The position numbers and the translations under genes were made by a program. Positions 47,446 to 61,056 of a stretch of 64,000 nt of DNA are shown here, piece by piece; position 1 is the stretch's first letter; every line of letters begins with the position of its first letter. The DNA comes from Adiantum capillus-veneris (Eukaryota; Streptophyta; Polypodiopsida; Polypodiales; Pteridaceae), in contig CM043971.1 in NCBI GenBank assembly GCA_014529385.2, positions 87,930,840 to 87,994,839 of the forward strand. Direction: 5' to 3'. The notes beneath the pieces are model-generated. The model made no database searches. It had not been told where the DNA came from and was given only the letters and a program-made list of their open reading frames with translations.

Positions 47446-49737
47446 TCATGTCTCTAGCTCATCTGTTTGATCATTATCGTCGGAGGTGGCGGCTGATGGT
47501 GTGTCCTCATCTGGAATGTCAATTGGTGGAGCCTGGTCAAATCGAAGAAAATAAGGTTTAAGTCGCCAACCATTTACCCTGGTTTTATAAAGTTTTCCAT
47601 CAGCCTCCATAAGCTGGTAGCTTCCATTGGCATACTTTTTCCTGACGATGAAAGGACCTTCCCATCGGAGTAGGAGTTTCTTATCCTTGCGCGTGTCGAA
47701 GCGATTGTCGTAGCGGAGCACCAACATTCCTTTCTTCAATTCTTTTTTCCGGAGATGCTCGTTAAAGCTAAGCTGTCTATGCTCTGCTTGTGCTGCATAA
47801 TAATTTATTGCTTCTTCTCTGTCCAGCTGCAGTCTTTCCAAGTTGATGATGTGATCTCTCAAATGCATGTTGGGCTATTGAAGTTGGCTTGCCATTACTC
47901 TGAGACTTTGTAGTTGCACTTCAATGGGCAAGATTGCTTCCTTACCAAATACTAGATGATACGGTGTGAATCCCAAGGATGTACGAAATGAAGTTCTGTA
48001 GGCCCATAAAGCTGGTAGTAGATACTTATCCCAGTCTCCAGGATGATTGTTTACCTGCTTGGTAATAATTTTAGAAACCATTCCATTTACCTTTTCAACT
48101 AGGCCATTACATTGAGGGTAATATGGTGAAGAGTGCCTCCTTGTAATGCCCAGTTTCTGCATTAATTCTCCTACCAAGTCTGCTCTGAAACCTGGCCCTC
48201 TATCAGAGATGATCTCTAAAGGTGTGCCAAACCTACAGCATATGTGCTCGTAGATAAATTTAGCTACCTCTACCGCTGTGATTCTAGTGGTGGCTGTAGC
48301 CTCTGCCCATCTAGTCATGTAGTCGACCCCCATAATAATGTAGAATTTTCCTGAGTTGGCCCTAGGTAATGGCCCAATGGCATCGATACCCCAGTTTTCA
48401 AATGGGCCATATGAGAGAATAGGTGTCTGTGGTTCAGGCATAAGTGACCTAGTGCCGGCCTTTTGACACAACTTACATGTTTTGCACCAGTGGTGTACAT
48501 CACGGTTGAGGCTAGGCCATATGAAGCTTGCCTGCAAGATTTTCCTACTTGTTATGTCTAGGGCAAAGTGACCACCACAAACCCCGTCGTGACAGCTAGC
48601 AATTACTCTCGTGATTTCCTGAGAGAGAGGGACCTTCGTGAGTATTTGGTCCTTACCCTTACAGTACAAACCGTCATTGATGAGTCGATACCTTGTGGCC
48701 TTCCGCGTCAGCCATTGCTTCTATCCCTTTGTTAAATCTGATGGGCATTCCCCTGTTTCCAAAAAATACATGATGTCAGGCAAAGCATCACTTCCTTGAA
48801 ATAGAGGGAGCTTTAGTTTTATTGCTCCAACCACCACTTCTTGTAGTCTTTCACTTGCTAGGGCATCTGCTTCTTGGTTTTGAGCCCTTGGGATATGGTG
48901 TATTTGAACTTCTTCAAACTTACCCAACAAGGTTTTTACACCACTTAAGTGAGTTCTTAAACTAGGATTCTTGCATGTCCATGCTCCATTTACTTGCCTT
49001 ACCAGAAGTAGAGCATCCCCAAATACATTAAGGCGTTGTACACCTTGCGAGACACACCATTGTAGACCCTTGGTTAGTGCTGCATACTCAGCTTCATTGT
49101 TAGAATGTGAATCTAACAATTGGCCCAACGAAAATACCTTTGTCCCTTTGTCATCAAAGACCACTGTGCCTGCAGCTGCTTTGTCGGACGCTCGCTTGTA
49201 TGCTCCATCAAAGTAGAGAGAGTATGCTCCTTCTACCATCGGTGGTACTGGGGGTAATCGGACTTCTCCTTCCTTAGATTGCTTCTCCTTCCTTTCAAAG
49301 ACTTGGTAGGTCATGAGTCCCCCCAAACTTGCCCTTGTCGTGCTTTCTACCTGTACCGTGTAGTCAAACTCTTGCAGACGAACTAGCCATTTAGTAATTC
49401 TAGCAGACACATCCATGTGTTGTACAACATAGGGAAATATTTCATTCCTGGTTAGAATCACAAATTGCTTAGGCAGCAAATATGACCTAAACTTTGTAGT
49501 TGCAAATCTAAGAGCTAGGACTAAGTGTTCCACATGGGTGAAACCTTTCTCTCCTGCTGTCATCATTCGACTAGAGAAGTAGATTGGCCTCATGAAAGAT
49601 GTGTTCGTATCCTTTTGGAGTAGCACAGCCCCCAATGAGTCATCACCAACACTTGAGGTGACATAGAATTTTTCATCCCACTTAGGTGGTGAGATAGTTG
49701 GCAGAGTGGCTAAGACCTCCTTTACCTTGTTGTACAT
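47446..49737 (-). pseudogene. Element G RNase H, second RNase H and integrase
   Basis: One frame from about 49737, with TAG stops at 48721-48723 and 47875-47877. RNase H: LGAVLLQKD, EKGFTHVEHLVLAL. Second RNase H: SLYFDGAYKRA, SNNEAEYAALTKGLQ, ADALASE. Integrase: CGGHFALDITSRKIL, CKTCKLCQ, GIDAIGPLP, ISDRGPGF, NGLVEKVNGM, RWEGPFIVRKKY. At 48721 element F has Gln in the same context (TKGQKQWL), so this stop is a CAG-to-TAG change. Catalytic residues of integrase appear intact. Confidence 0.92.
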
Positions 49738-51047
49738 TGTCGCCTTACTTTTGGTGCAAGATGTAGCAATTGTGGCCATGTAATCTTCGGTCCTTGCTTT
49801 GCCACATCCAATGTTAGATCATAGGGATTAGAACTTTCCCCTAGCTGGAAGTCGGTGATGCCCAGTTTCCGTCCTGGCCTGGATGGCCTCTTGCTAGTTT
49901 CTCCTCTCATGCTTCTCTCATCATCTGATTGTGTAGCTTTCTCCCTCCTAGATCTTTTCACAGTCATGGCTTCAAGTGGTTCTAAAAAGGTTACCTTCTC
50001 CTTACCCTTGTCCCTCTCCTTTGCTCTGGGTGGATCCACTACTATGGATTTTCCTTTCTCTTCTAGCCTTATGATGTTTACAGGGCGATCAGGTGGTGGG
50101 GCTGGTGGAAGAGGTGGGATGGATGCTTGTAGTGGTGTCTGGGGTGGACGTAGAATTTGTGTTGGTGGGGGTGGTGCTCGGGGTGGGGGTGTTCTTTCTC
50201 TAGGGGGTGACAATTGGTTCCTCCTACCTCCTCTATTATAGTTTTGTCGTGGTTTGGGACAGTAGTACATACCGTGACCGTCTTCTCTGCAGTTGTAGCA
50301 ATGATACTCCCTGTTTTTTCATCGTGCTCTTCCAGGGTCTTGATCTCTTTCTTGACTCCTCCCTTGTTGTATTAAGTGGATAGACAAATTCTGCAGCTGG
50401 TTAGTAATATGGGCCAACATATCTTGTTGGTCATCTCTTACCCCAAGAGCCGGTGGTGGTGGTGGAATGGTGGTTGTCGTCGTTGCTGGTCAACGCGATG
50501 TTCCTGATTCTGTTGACTCGGTTTCTTTGGCTTTCATTCGCAGCTTCTTGTCTTTAAGGCGAGCAATCTCAACGGCTAACTCGTACGTAGCCGGGAATCT
50601 ACCTTTCATCTTCTCCTTGAGAAGCGGCCATAAGCCATGCGTGAACCGATCTTTTTTTAGGAAATTGGGTGCAGCTTCCCCCCTAGCCAGTGACTCAACC
50701 CACCGTTCCCACAAATCCACAAATTTGGACTCATAGGTGGCATATTCTAAAACACCCTCCTGCTTCAAGTCTCTCAACTTGTCCCATAACTTTTCTGAAG
50801 TGTTACCTCCCCCAAAGCGCCTCTTAAAAGCGGTTTTTAAGGGTTCCCAGTCATCCTTGGTTGCTTGTGGAAGTGCATTGTACCATGATCTAGCTTCTAA
50901 CTTCATGAGATGCTTAAAGATTCTAACTCGGGATTCATCCGTATCTTTGTTGCTCACTACACATGCTACTTCAAAGTCATCTAGGAAGTCTGTTACCAAA
51001 TCCTCCCCCTTCTTTCCTTTAAATTTTGGAAATGCTACACTTGCCAT
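49738..51047 (-). pseudogene. Element G gag
   Basis: ATG 51047 (MASVAFPKFKGKKGEDL), a Retrotrans_gag domain (WYNALPQATKDDWEPL, RRFGGGNTSEKLWDKL, YATYESKFVDLWERW). Then a TGA (50490-50492), a second TGA (50319-50321), the knuckle CYNCREDGHGMYYC, and a proline/basic tail ending LLHLAPKVRRQC. The second TGA stands where F has Arg (RRQNPEYHC), i.e. CGA-to-TGA. The deletion junction with RNase H puts what follows out of frame. Confidence 0.9.
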
Positions 51048-51130
51048 GATTACTTAGAGAGAGCTAGAAAGACACACTGCTTAACTTGCAAAAGTTTTTT
51101 TCTTCTTTACAAGGAGGCGTGTATACCCTC

Positions 51131-51832
51131 TTATACTAGGACATAGATTAAAACTTCAAACGGTACATTGCCTTGTACCAAAGGTAAGACAAATGGTTGA
51201 TCTGATGCCAGAACCTCCAAGAACCGCTCCCCACACGGCATGGTGTCAATGACGTGCTGGTAGTGAGCCTTTAAATCCAGTATTACCTTGATTGAGCGTA
51301 CACGTGTTGGTATGTGTGATCTGTCTTGAGGTAGGTTGTACCGATTCATGTGAAGCTTAGAGGTGCTTAGTCACTGTCCAAGCTTGTGGGAGAGGGTGGT
51401 GCTCTTTCCTGAAACAAACTCAGTAGATCCCTAGTTTCTCTAGTGAGAGTGTGAGCCAATGCTTCCGTTATCTGTGCTGCAGCATCAGGCGCGACTTGAA
51501 AACTGACTGTGATAATTACCTCGGTGACTTGAGTTACCCGATTCTCAAAGTAGAATAGTGTTGATTCTCTATTGTGTAGAGCTCCTTCCATTTTGTTGTT
51601 GTGGGTTGGTTGTAGGTTGTGCACATGGTTTCGACCTTCTCCTTCTTCTTCTTGGCACTTGGCCTATGTATATCCACTGGGTTTGGCGTGTTGGTTGACT
51701 CTCCCACTGCAAATCGATTACCGTTACGCTTGGCACTCGAGCTTCGATGGAGATGCGGAGTTCGTCTAGTTGTGCTTGGATCTCTTCTTCTTCTGTCGTC
51801 CAATTAGGAAATCCTGCTAGCCATTCATCCAT
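51131..51832 (-). pseudogene. Extra ORF upstream of gag in element G
   Basis: ATG 51832, about 54 bases after the PBS: MDEWLAGFPNWTTEEEEI, 87 residues, then further open segments in other frames (51624-51367, 51349-51131). Element F has the matching start at 56098 (MDEWLKEFSN then a stop). An additional ORF before gag is a known trait of Ogre/Tat elements; its function is unknown. Frames may have been joined by splicing or broken by decay. Confidence 0.6.
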
Positions 51833-51885
51833 TCACAATAGTTTAGGGGTTTCAGTCTTGTAAACTGAAGGGTTTCATGAAAAGA

Positions 51886-51905
51886 TCCTCCCTGGGGGCA
51901 CCAAA
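51886..51905 (-). other. Primer binding site of element G
   Basis: On the - strand TTTGGTGCCCCCAGGGAGGA directly after the 5' LTR. It matches F's site (56155-56174, one base different). The tRNA would end GGGGGCACCA; I did not identify it. Confidence 0.7.
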
Positions 51906-52122
51906 TGACGGGAGCAAAGCGAACCCCGAACCCCGAACCCCGATGGCCTCTAAAACACCGGGGACCGAATGGCGCGCCTCGAGCCTGTCATGGTAAAGCA
52001 AGCAGGGGGCACCACCTAGCTTCAGCGGCTAGGACGCAAACAACACACCACCATAACAAAGTTTTCATCCAAGAGAGATGGATGCTTGGGAGTAATGATG
52101 AAGAGAAAAGGGAATGAGATCA

Positions 52123-52178
<56 letters not shown>

Positions 52179-53480
52179 GGGGTATAGCGGCTTAGTACTT
52201 AGGCACCACAAAAGGATGGCAAATCCGCACACCCTTCACACATACACAAGCTCACTCCAAAACACAAGACTAGGTGGCGATTCCGCACACCTCACATGGG
52301 CAAAACATTGCAAGAAAATATACTCACAAAACCTCAAGCTTTATTTAGAGAATTAGGCGATGAAATGGGGAGCATAGGGTAGGGGAATGAGAAGGGAGAG
52401 AGTGGTAAAGCACATGGTGGATAGGTGGGAGTTGATGACGAAGACTCGCACGAGGGTTATGGCCATCATCCTTCATTTAGTTGCGCTTCATCTTCCATAG
52501 CCAAGGGTGTAGAGGTCATGCTCAAGACAAGCATGGTGATTGCGGTGATGGTGATGGTGTGTGTGTGCACTAGGCACACACAGTGCATAGTGTGTTCTTT
52601 GGTGATGTTGTGTGTTTTTGTGTGATGGTGACCCCTCTTTATATAAGGGAGGAGGGGGGAGAAATTCTAGAATTTAGAAATGAAGAAATCATTATCTACA
52701 TAGGCCATGTGACTGTGGGCCCCACTTGTCTGGCTATGTGTATATGTGCCAGAACAGCAGTCTCATGAGAGAGAGACTAAGAGAGAGAGATGGGTTGATG
52801 AAAAAAAGTGAGAGGTGACATGGAGAATAAAGTAATTACAAGAGGGGAGAGAGGGGAGTGTGTTCAGAGGTGAATCTGTGTGCAGATGTGTGTGAACACA
52901 AGAAAAATCAGGTAACCACCGGGTGGCCATGGGTCTGTGGGCACCTTTTTCAGTGAAACTGAGTGTGTGTGAGTGTGGGGGAGGTTATTTAGCTACAAGA
53001 CAAGAGACATGGCGCCCTTTAGAGAGAGAGGGGGGTATTTGGGTCATGGGATATGATAGGAGAGAGAAAGAGGGGGTGGGGTATACTATTTTGGAAGATA
53101 GGGTAAGTTGCATGTGAGTTAGGGTGCATTATTGGTGAGTTATAATGCATTATTGGTGAGAGGTGGGGTAGCTTGAGGGGAGAGAGAAAGGAGAAAGGAC
53201 AAGGGGAAGAGAGAGGGGGTTGACCTTTTGAGTGGAGGAGAGGAAAAGGGACACACGGCGGGGCAACAATGAAGAAAAAGGAGGCAAGGTGGGGATGGGC
53301 TACCCCGCAGGCATGAGGTGGCCTATTTTACCTTTCTTATATATTTACATAATAATACTTTATTTTTTTTCTTACTTTTTTCCAATGCCTTTTATCACTC
53401 CCTCCCTAAGAGGGGGTTTTCATGGGGTGGGGACGAGAGAAGAGGGGTATGGGAGCTTGGCTTGTGAAAAGCCCCCATCA
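51906..53480 (-). repeat. 5' LTR of element G
   Basis: TGACGGGAGC to CCCCATCA. Contains (GA)n at about 52125-52170. It adjoins the PBS on the left and the CTGG repeat on the right. Confidence 0.93.
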
Positions 53481-53484
53481 CTGG

Positions 53485-54814
53485 TACTTACCATCTTCGT
53501 CCATTGCCTCCTCATTCTGGGTGCAAGGTGGAGTAATTGGGGCCAAGTTATCTTCGGGCCCTGCATTAACACATCCTGAACTAAGTCATACGGTTGTGCT
53601 TCCTCACCTAGTGAGAAGTCTACGATGTCTATCTTCCGCCGCGGTTTAGCTGCTTGCTTGCTAGACTCGGCTTTCCCTTTCATCTTCTCTTCTTTTTGAG
53701 ATGCCTCCTCGTGCCTCGCACACTTCACTCCCATAGCATCCACTTCTTCTACCTTCGCTTTTCCTTTGTGCTTCTCTCGAGCTGATTCTTCTACCTTCGC
53801 CTTCCCTTTAGCCTCTAAGCTAATGACACTCACCGCTTGGTTCACCGCAGGTGGTGGGGGTAGTGGCGGAATGAGAGGTTAGGGTGGTGGTTCATGTTGT
53901 ATAGGTGGTCGCAGGATTTGGATTGCTGGGATTGGTCCTGGCTGCCTTGGTGGTGGTCTTACTCTTGGTGGAGAGATCTGATTCTGTCTCCCCCCTCTAT
54001 TGAAATTCTGCCTGCTTGGGTGTGGGCAGTAGTACATTCCATGGCCGTCTTCCCCGCAGTTGTAACAGTGGTATTCTGGGTTCTGCCTTCGTTGTCCTCT
54101 TCCTTGTTCTGGATTTCTGCCAGATGCATGCCCTTGTTGCACCAGATGCATAGATAAACTCTCTAGTTGGGTGGTGATGCGACTCAGCAGGTCTTGTTGT
54201 TCCTCTGCTGTCTCTTGTGGTTGGACTCTATGATTGGTTGTTGCAGCCACTGGGGTTGGTCGGGCCGAGCTTGTTTCCTCTGACTCGTTTACTCTTGCTT
54301 GCATGCGCAGCTTCTTGTCTTTAAGGCGGGCTACTTCGACTGCCAACTCATATGTTGCAGGAAACCTTCCATTCACCTTCTCTCTAAGCGGCGACCATAG
54401 ACCAGCAATGAAACGGTCCTTCTTCAGGAAATTAGGCGCTCCTTCACCTTCCTCCAGTGTGGCAACCCACCTCTCCCATAAGTCCACAAACTTTGACTCG
54501 TAGGTGGCGTACTCCATCAGGCCTGCCTGCTTTAATTCTTTCAATAGCTGCCATAGCTTCTCCGAGGTTGTGCCTCCACCAAACCTCTTTACAAAAGCAG
54601 CCCTTAACACATCCCATGCATTCTTGGTAGCCTGGGGCAATGCATTATACCAGGACTTGGCCTCTACTTTCATCAGTAGAGGAAAAATTCTGAGTCGTGA
54701 AGCATCGTCATCTTTGTTGGAGACAACACAAGCAATGTCAAAATCGTCCAAAAAATCAGTGGTGAGATCCTCACCCTTCTTTCCACTGAACGTGGGGAAA
54801 GAAACACTAGCCAT
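53485..54814 (-). pseudogene. Element F gag
   Basis: ATG 54814 (MASVSFPTFSGKKGEDL), core WYNALPQATKNAWDVL, KRFGGGTTSEKLWQLL, YATYESKFVDLWERW, then knuckle CYNCGEDGHGMYYC and a proline-rich tail. One in-frame TAA at 53879-53881 (CAA-to-TAA fits); otherwise open to the insertion point of G at 53484. Joining to 45838 keeps the frame into the protease. Confidence 0.9.
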
Positions 54815-56154
54815 GGTGGTGACTCGGGAAATTATAAGCCTTTTTTTTTTTACATCATTAGCAACGGCTCATAGTGGCTTTATAGGGGCGAATGGATAGG
54901 CTAAAACATGATAAAAATAGAGACATTAAAGGAATGATGGTAATCTAGTATGGGGAGAATGATAGGGTTCGGGGAATTGAGGATTTCTCCTAGTACTGCC
55001 GCACCGAATAGGTAAACGATCTTCTGTTGGTAGAAGACTTTCCTATCTACATAGATATTCAGATGCATATGCTGCAGGAATCTGAACGGGAATGCCGTCG
55101 GCCCGTTTTCCATCATGCACAAAGGGTGAAATACTTACTTATACTCTTACCGTGCAAGTGTTGATGAGTCGGCACATCCACAAGAGGTCGTCACCTTTCA
55201 TGGGCTCTACCCTTCCTTCGTTGCTTAGCACGTACGGGGTGATGGTGACGCGTCTGACCACTCCCAGTCTCTTGGCTAACAGCAATTGTAGGTAATTTCC
55301 GTAATCGGCGTGTTGCATGAATTCTACTCCGTTCAGCTGCAGCTCATCTCCAGCTCACTGGGTCTCTCCCGTGGTAGAGAGCTTCTTCAGGATAAGTTGT
55401 ACATGGAGGGGAGGAAGGTCCTCCACTCGCTTCCCAAAACAGCAAGAGCAGTAGCCGAACCACTCTTCTCTAGGACATGGGAATCTTCTCACCACTTCTT
55501 CTTCTGGATTGTCGAAGTGGATTGGTAGCACTCGCATGCGTCGTGCAAATCGGTAGGCGACCTTTCGCCGCTTAGCTTCGGATGACTTCTTCTTTGACAA
55601 AGTGGGTACAACCCGGCTCTCTGAGCTTGAAGCACTTGCTTGGCCAGATGCTTCTCCCTTCGAGGTCATGTGTTTCCAGGCTAGCCTATCTTCTCCTTGC
55701 CCTTGGCTCGAGCAGCCCCTTTAGCCCACTTTGGGGTTTTATCTTTGACTGCAGTTTCTTTAGGGAAAAGAGGCTTCACCGTCTGCTTTCCATCCTTGAC
55801 GTGAATGAACTCCGTGCGATGAATGTCAATGTAGAAGACTTCAGCCCTTCCGCTGCCTTCGTTGCTGGCACTCATCGACCGTGTGCCTTGGTTGACAACA
55901 GTGATGGCACCTCACCAATCTCCCACATGATGCTTTCGATTTATAGTTAGAACGAGCGACACGAGATAGAGAATTTACCTCTTGAATGTTGATGACACTG
56001 CAGCCTGGTAGTAGCACCTCAATGAAGGCGGCTAGGGCCTCCTTCGTCTCTTCTTCTTCCGTCCTCTAGTTAGAAAATTCCTTTAACCACTCGTCCATGA
56101 TTGATAGTGGGCGTCACTTTCAGCATTGTAAATTGAAGGGTCTTAGAAAAACCC
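54815..56154 (-). pseudogene. Leader of element F with extra ORF remnants
   Basis: About 1.3 kb between PBS and gag. It starts MDEWLKEFSN at 56098 with TAG at 56066-56068 where element G has Trp (TGG), a G-to-A change on this strand. Further open segments: 55875-55681 (MSASNEGSGRAEVFYID) and 55669-55355 (MTSKGEASGQASAS, then RRMRVLPIHFDNPEEEVV), and a shorter one at 55122-54901. No domain recognised. Confidence 0.5.
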
Positions 56155-56174
56155 TCCTCCGTGGGGGCACCAAA
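56155..56174 (-). other. Primer binding site of element F
   Basis: On the - strand TTTGGTGCCCCCACGGAGGA next to the 5' LTR. Shared with element G apart from one base; tRNA not identified. Confidence 0.72.
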
Positions 56175-58486
<2,312 letters not shown>

Positions 58487-58508
58487 ACAGGTGCGACATA
58501 CACGCACA
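58487..58508 (+). repeat. Last 22 bases of the 3' LTR of element E
   Basis: ACAGGTGCGACATAC then ACGCACA, matching 31166-31188 of the 5' LTR with small changes, followed by the TSD CTCCC (58509-58513). Confidence 0.9.
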
Positions 58509-58513
58509 CTCCC

Positions 58514-58763
58514 CTGCTGAGGTAAGTCTAGAAGCACTTATTGCATGTTGCTCTTTGATAGACCATCTCCTTTTGGACCCCTATTGAGATGCAACCATCT
58601 CTCCTTTTGGTCCCGTGTTGAGATAGGTCTAGACGCACATGTCTCTATTCTAGCTCTTGTTCCCGTTTATTCTCCCACATTAAATGATCAATTTAATATG
58701 AGAAAATCATTTGGTAAAGTTAGAGATTATGTTTTATGACAAGGGATCTTTGCTGAGCACCCT
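58514..58763. repeat. Repeat flank of element E's target site
   Basis: 58545-58610 repeats the sequence left of E (30512-30570): GCTCTTTGATA, CTCCTTTTGGACCCCTATT and ACCATCTCTCC occur in both. E therefore inserted inside a degenerate repeat, probably LTR D. Confidence 0.7.
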
Positions 58764-59079
58764 GTTATGAGCTTGGCATGGTGGATGTAGCCACAAGCTC
58801 AACATGGCATTAGGGTTAGGCTAGAGCAATAGAGTTAGGGTTAGGATTAGAAGTTAGACCAGAGGCAATAAGTTAGAGAATTGACACAAAGATGAAGACC
58901 CAAAAGTGCAAAGATTCATTAGAAGAGATCCTCTTAAATAGGCTTCATGATTTTTATGCATTGACTAGTTCTATTACACCATCTTTCTATTGATCCAACT
59001 CACACTCTATCCATTCCTAAAGGACTAGATACATTTCCCATACTCCACACTCAACGACACAAGTGGGGCTTAACCCCAA
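58764..59079 (-). repeat. LTR-like segment with polypurine-like start
   Basis: On the - strand AAGGGGGCGAT precedes TGTTGGGGTTAAGCCCC at 59079, the look of a PPT-LTR junction. The other end could be TGTTATGAGC at 58764. No partner LTR or coding region found. Confidence 0.35.
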
Positions 59080-59790
59080 CAATCGCCCCCTTAAGCCTAA
59101 CTTTGGAAAAAATACAAAATCTAACATTTGGTATATGTTGCTTTGGGTAGGACATCCCACATAGTAGGTTTTTGAGCCACATAGGCCATTTGGTCACATA
59201 AAACGTTGGGCTAAAGATAATCTCCACTCCAATCTAGGATCAAAATTACATCCTCAATACAGGGTCTACCTCCAATTTAGGAGATAATTGCATGGCTCTA
59301 CCCCAAGAGCATAGTTTCCAATCGAGGCGGTAAAATAAAACCACATTGCTCTAATCCAAGACCACTATGTTTTCTTTATTTTTACATAGTGGTATGCCTA
59401 GCATTGTCACCAGCCTTCATGCTTTATTCTTATCATGTGCTTTGTCAGTGTCGAGCTTCATCTTCCAAACTCCGGTGTCGTTGATTCCGGACCATGTCAA
59501 TTGAGGGTGAAATTCCATAGCTTGTGGTGTAAACCACACATACATTCTACATGTTTTGTATTGGTGCATTGTGCCTTTTGAGCAAATCCATACAAGGGTG
59601 GTATTATTGTGTAAAAACTTGTACAAGAAGTGTCTAGAACCCGTAGAGATACGATAAGCTTTTTTTCTCTACACAATAGCTTCTCCCTCCTTATTACAAT
59701 CAGAGAGGTGATCTTTTGAATGGAAAGTATTAACAAATGGTGAAGCCATGTTTTTCTCTAAAAAATAGAAGAGCTCTTAGCAGAGAACAC
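59080..59790. other. Non-coding, no gene recognised
   Basis: AT-rich, no coherent frame. Probably interior of the element whose LTR-like end is at 59079. Confidence 0.4.
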
Positions 59791-59928
59791 ATCAAATAAA
59801 ACAAGTGTGTGTGTGTGTGTGTGTGCGCATGCATGTGTAGGGTAGAGATATATATATATATATATATATACAAAGTGTGTGTTCACAGGGGAGAGAGTGC
59901 GTGCATATGTGGAGAGAGAAAGTGTGTG

Positions 59929-59970
<42 letters not shown>

Positions 59971-60029
59971 TGTGGGAAGAGAGAGTGTCTGTCCTTGTGT
60001 GGAGAGTGTGTGTGTGTGTGTGTGTGTGC

Positions 60030-60116
60030 GCTTGATATCGGAAGGGGGATTGATAATGTGGGAAAGTAGCAATTGTTAAGACTTTGATAATATCAATCCC
60101 CCTGTCGATATCAAGC
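60030..60116 (+). repeat. 87-bp palindromic unit, copy 1
   Basis: Ends are inverted repeats of about 26 bp (GCTTGATATCG, GGGGGATTGATA, and the reverse complements). Core contains AGTAGCAATTGTTAAGAC. Copy 2 at 60333-60419 is inverted. Confidence 0.92.
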
Positions 60117-60295
60117 ACTCTCTCTCTCTCTCTGTGGAATAGAGAGAGTGTGTCCTTGTGTGGAGAGAGAGGCAAGGAAACACTCTCTCTCTTCCAGAGA
60201 GAGAGAGAGCCAGAGAGAGGCAAGGACACACTCTCTCTCTTCTAGAGAGAGAGCCACACAAGGACAGCCTCTCTCTCTTTCACACACACACACAC

Positions 60296-60332
<37 letters not shown>

Positions 60333-60334
<2 letters not shown>

Positions 60335-60419
60335 TTGATGTCGGCAGGGGGATTGATATTATTAAAGTCTTAACAATTGCTACTTTCCTACATTATCAAT
60401 CCCCCTGCCGATATCAAGC
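60333..60419 (-). repeat. 87-bp palindromic unit, copy 2 (inverted)
   Basis: Same length as copy 1 and its reverse complement with few differences (core GTCTTAACAATTGCTACT). The two units flank a 216-bp GA/CT segment. Confidence 0.92.
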
Positions 60420-60452
60420 ACACACACACACTCTCTCTCTCTCTCTCTCTCT

Positions 60453-60500
<48 letters not shown>

Positions 60501-60970
60501 AAAAATAGAAACAAAAATTGTAACCAAGCTAAGTGAGGGATGAAGAATCCCTGACCTTGTTTTTAAAGCAAAAGGGTAGGAGAAAGCTCCTCGATATTTA
60601 TGGCATTGTACAGCCCCAGTCATGCCTAAATCCAATCAATAACAGTATGTGTGGGGAGGAAAGAACCTGCAAATAGATTGAACCCAAGTAGTATAGCCTT
60701 CAATGTTAGTACAAGGGGGAAAACCCGTAGGTCTAACCCATAGCAGCACGCATTGAATGTATGTGTGTGTGTGTAGCATTGAATCCCAAACCAGGTATGG
60801 AAAGAAAACTAGATCAGTCATCACATCCAGGACACCAATCGTTGGATTCGAGGGGTGGGAGAGAAGGTAAGTGGCCAAGCAATTCCCGCCAATCATACAA
60901 ACTAGGGGCACAACTGGGCAAGAGACCACCGTGACGAGGGCGGGATGCATCAAAACAAATACACACTTTT

Positions 60971-61056
60971 TGATAGGAAATCAGAACTCACATTATATCC
61001 CTTATTACTATTTTGATAGGAAATCAGAACTCACATTATATCCCTTATCACTATTT
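60971..61056 (+). repeat. 43-bp perfect-type tandem duplication
   Basis: TGATAGGAAATCAGAACTCA begins at 60971 and again at 61014. The units differ by one base (TTATTACTA against TTATCACTA). Confidence 0.95.

Larger units (their letters stand above)
45843..53480 (-). mobile_element. Tat-like element G lacking protease and RT, inserted in gag-pol of F
   Basis: LTRs 51906-53480 (5') and 45843-47417 (3'), each 1575 bp and nearly identical. Target repeat CTGG (45839-45842 and 53481-53484; CTGGT if the T is shared). The interior has an upstream ORF, gag, then a direct jump at about 49730-49740 from gag LAPKVRRQC to the middle of RNase H (KVKEVLATLP), skipping about 1.66 kb that in F holds protease and RT. 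RNase H, second RNase H and integrase remain. LTR termini and proteins are close to F's, so it is a sister family and the youngest insertion of the nest. Confidence 0.92.
59800..60495. repeat. Microsatellite field: GT, TA, GA and CT tracts with mirrored sub-repeats
   Basis: (GT)n 59803-59825, (TA)n 59849-59871, (GA)n 59934-59968, (GT)n 60006-60028, (GA)n 60299-60331, (CT)n 60428-60496. Between 60117 and 60332 phrases such as GAGGCAAGGA.ACACTC and CCAGAGAGAGAG recur in both orientations. Confidence 0.9.
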
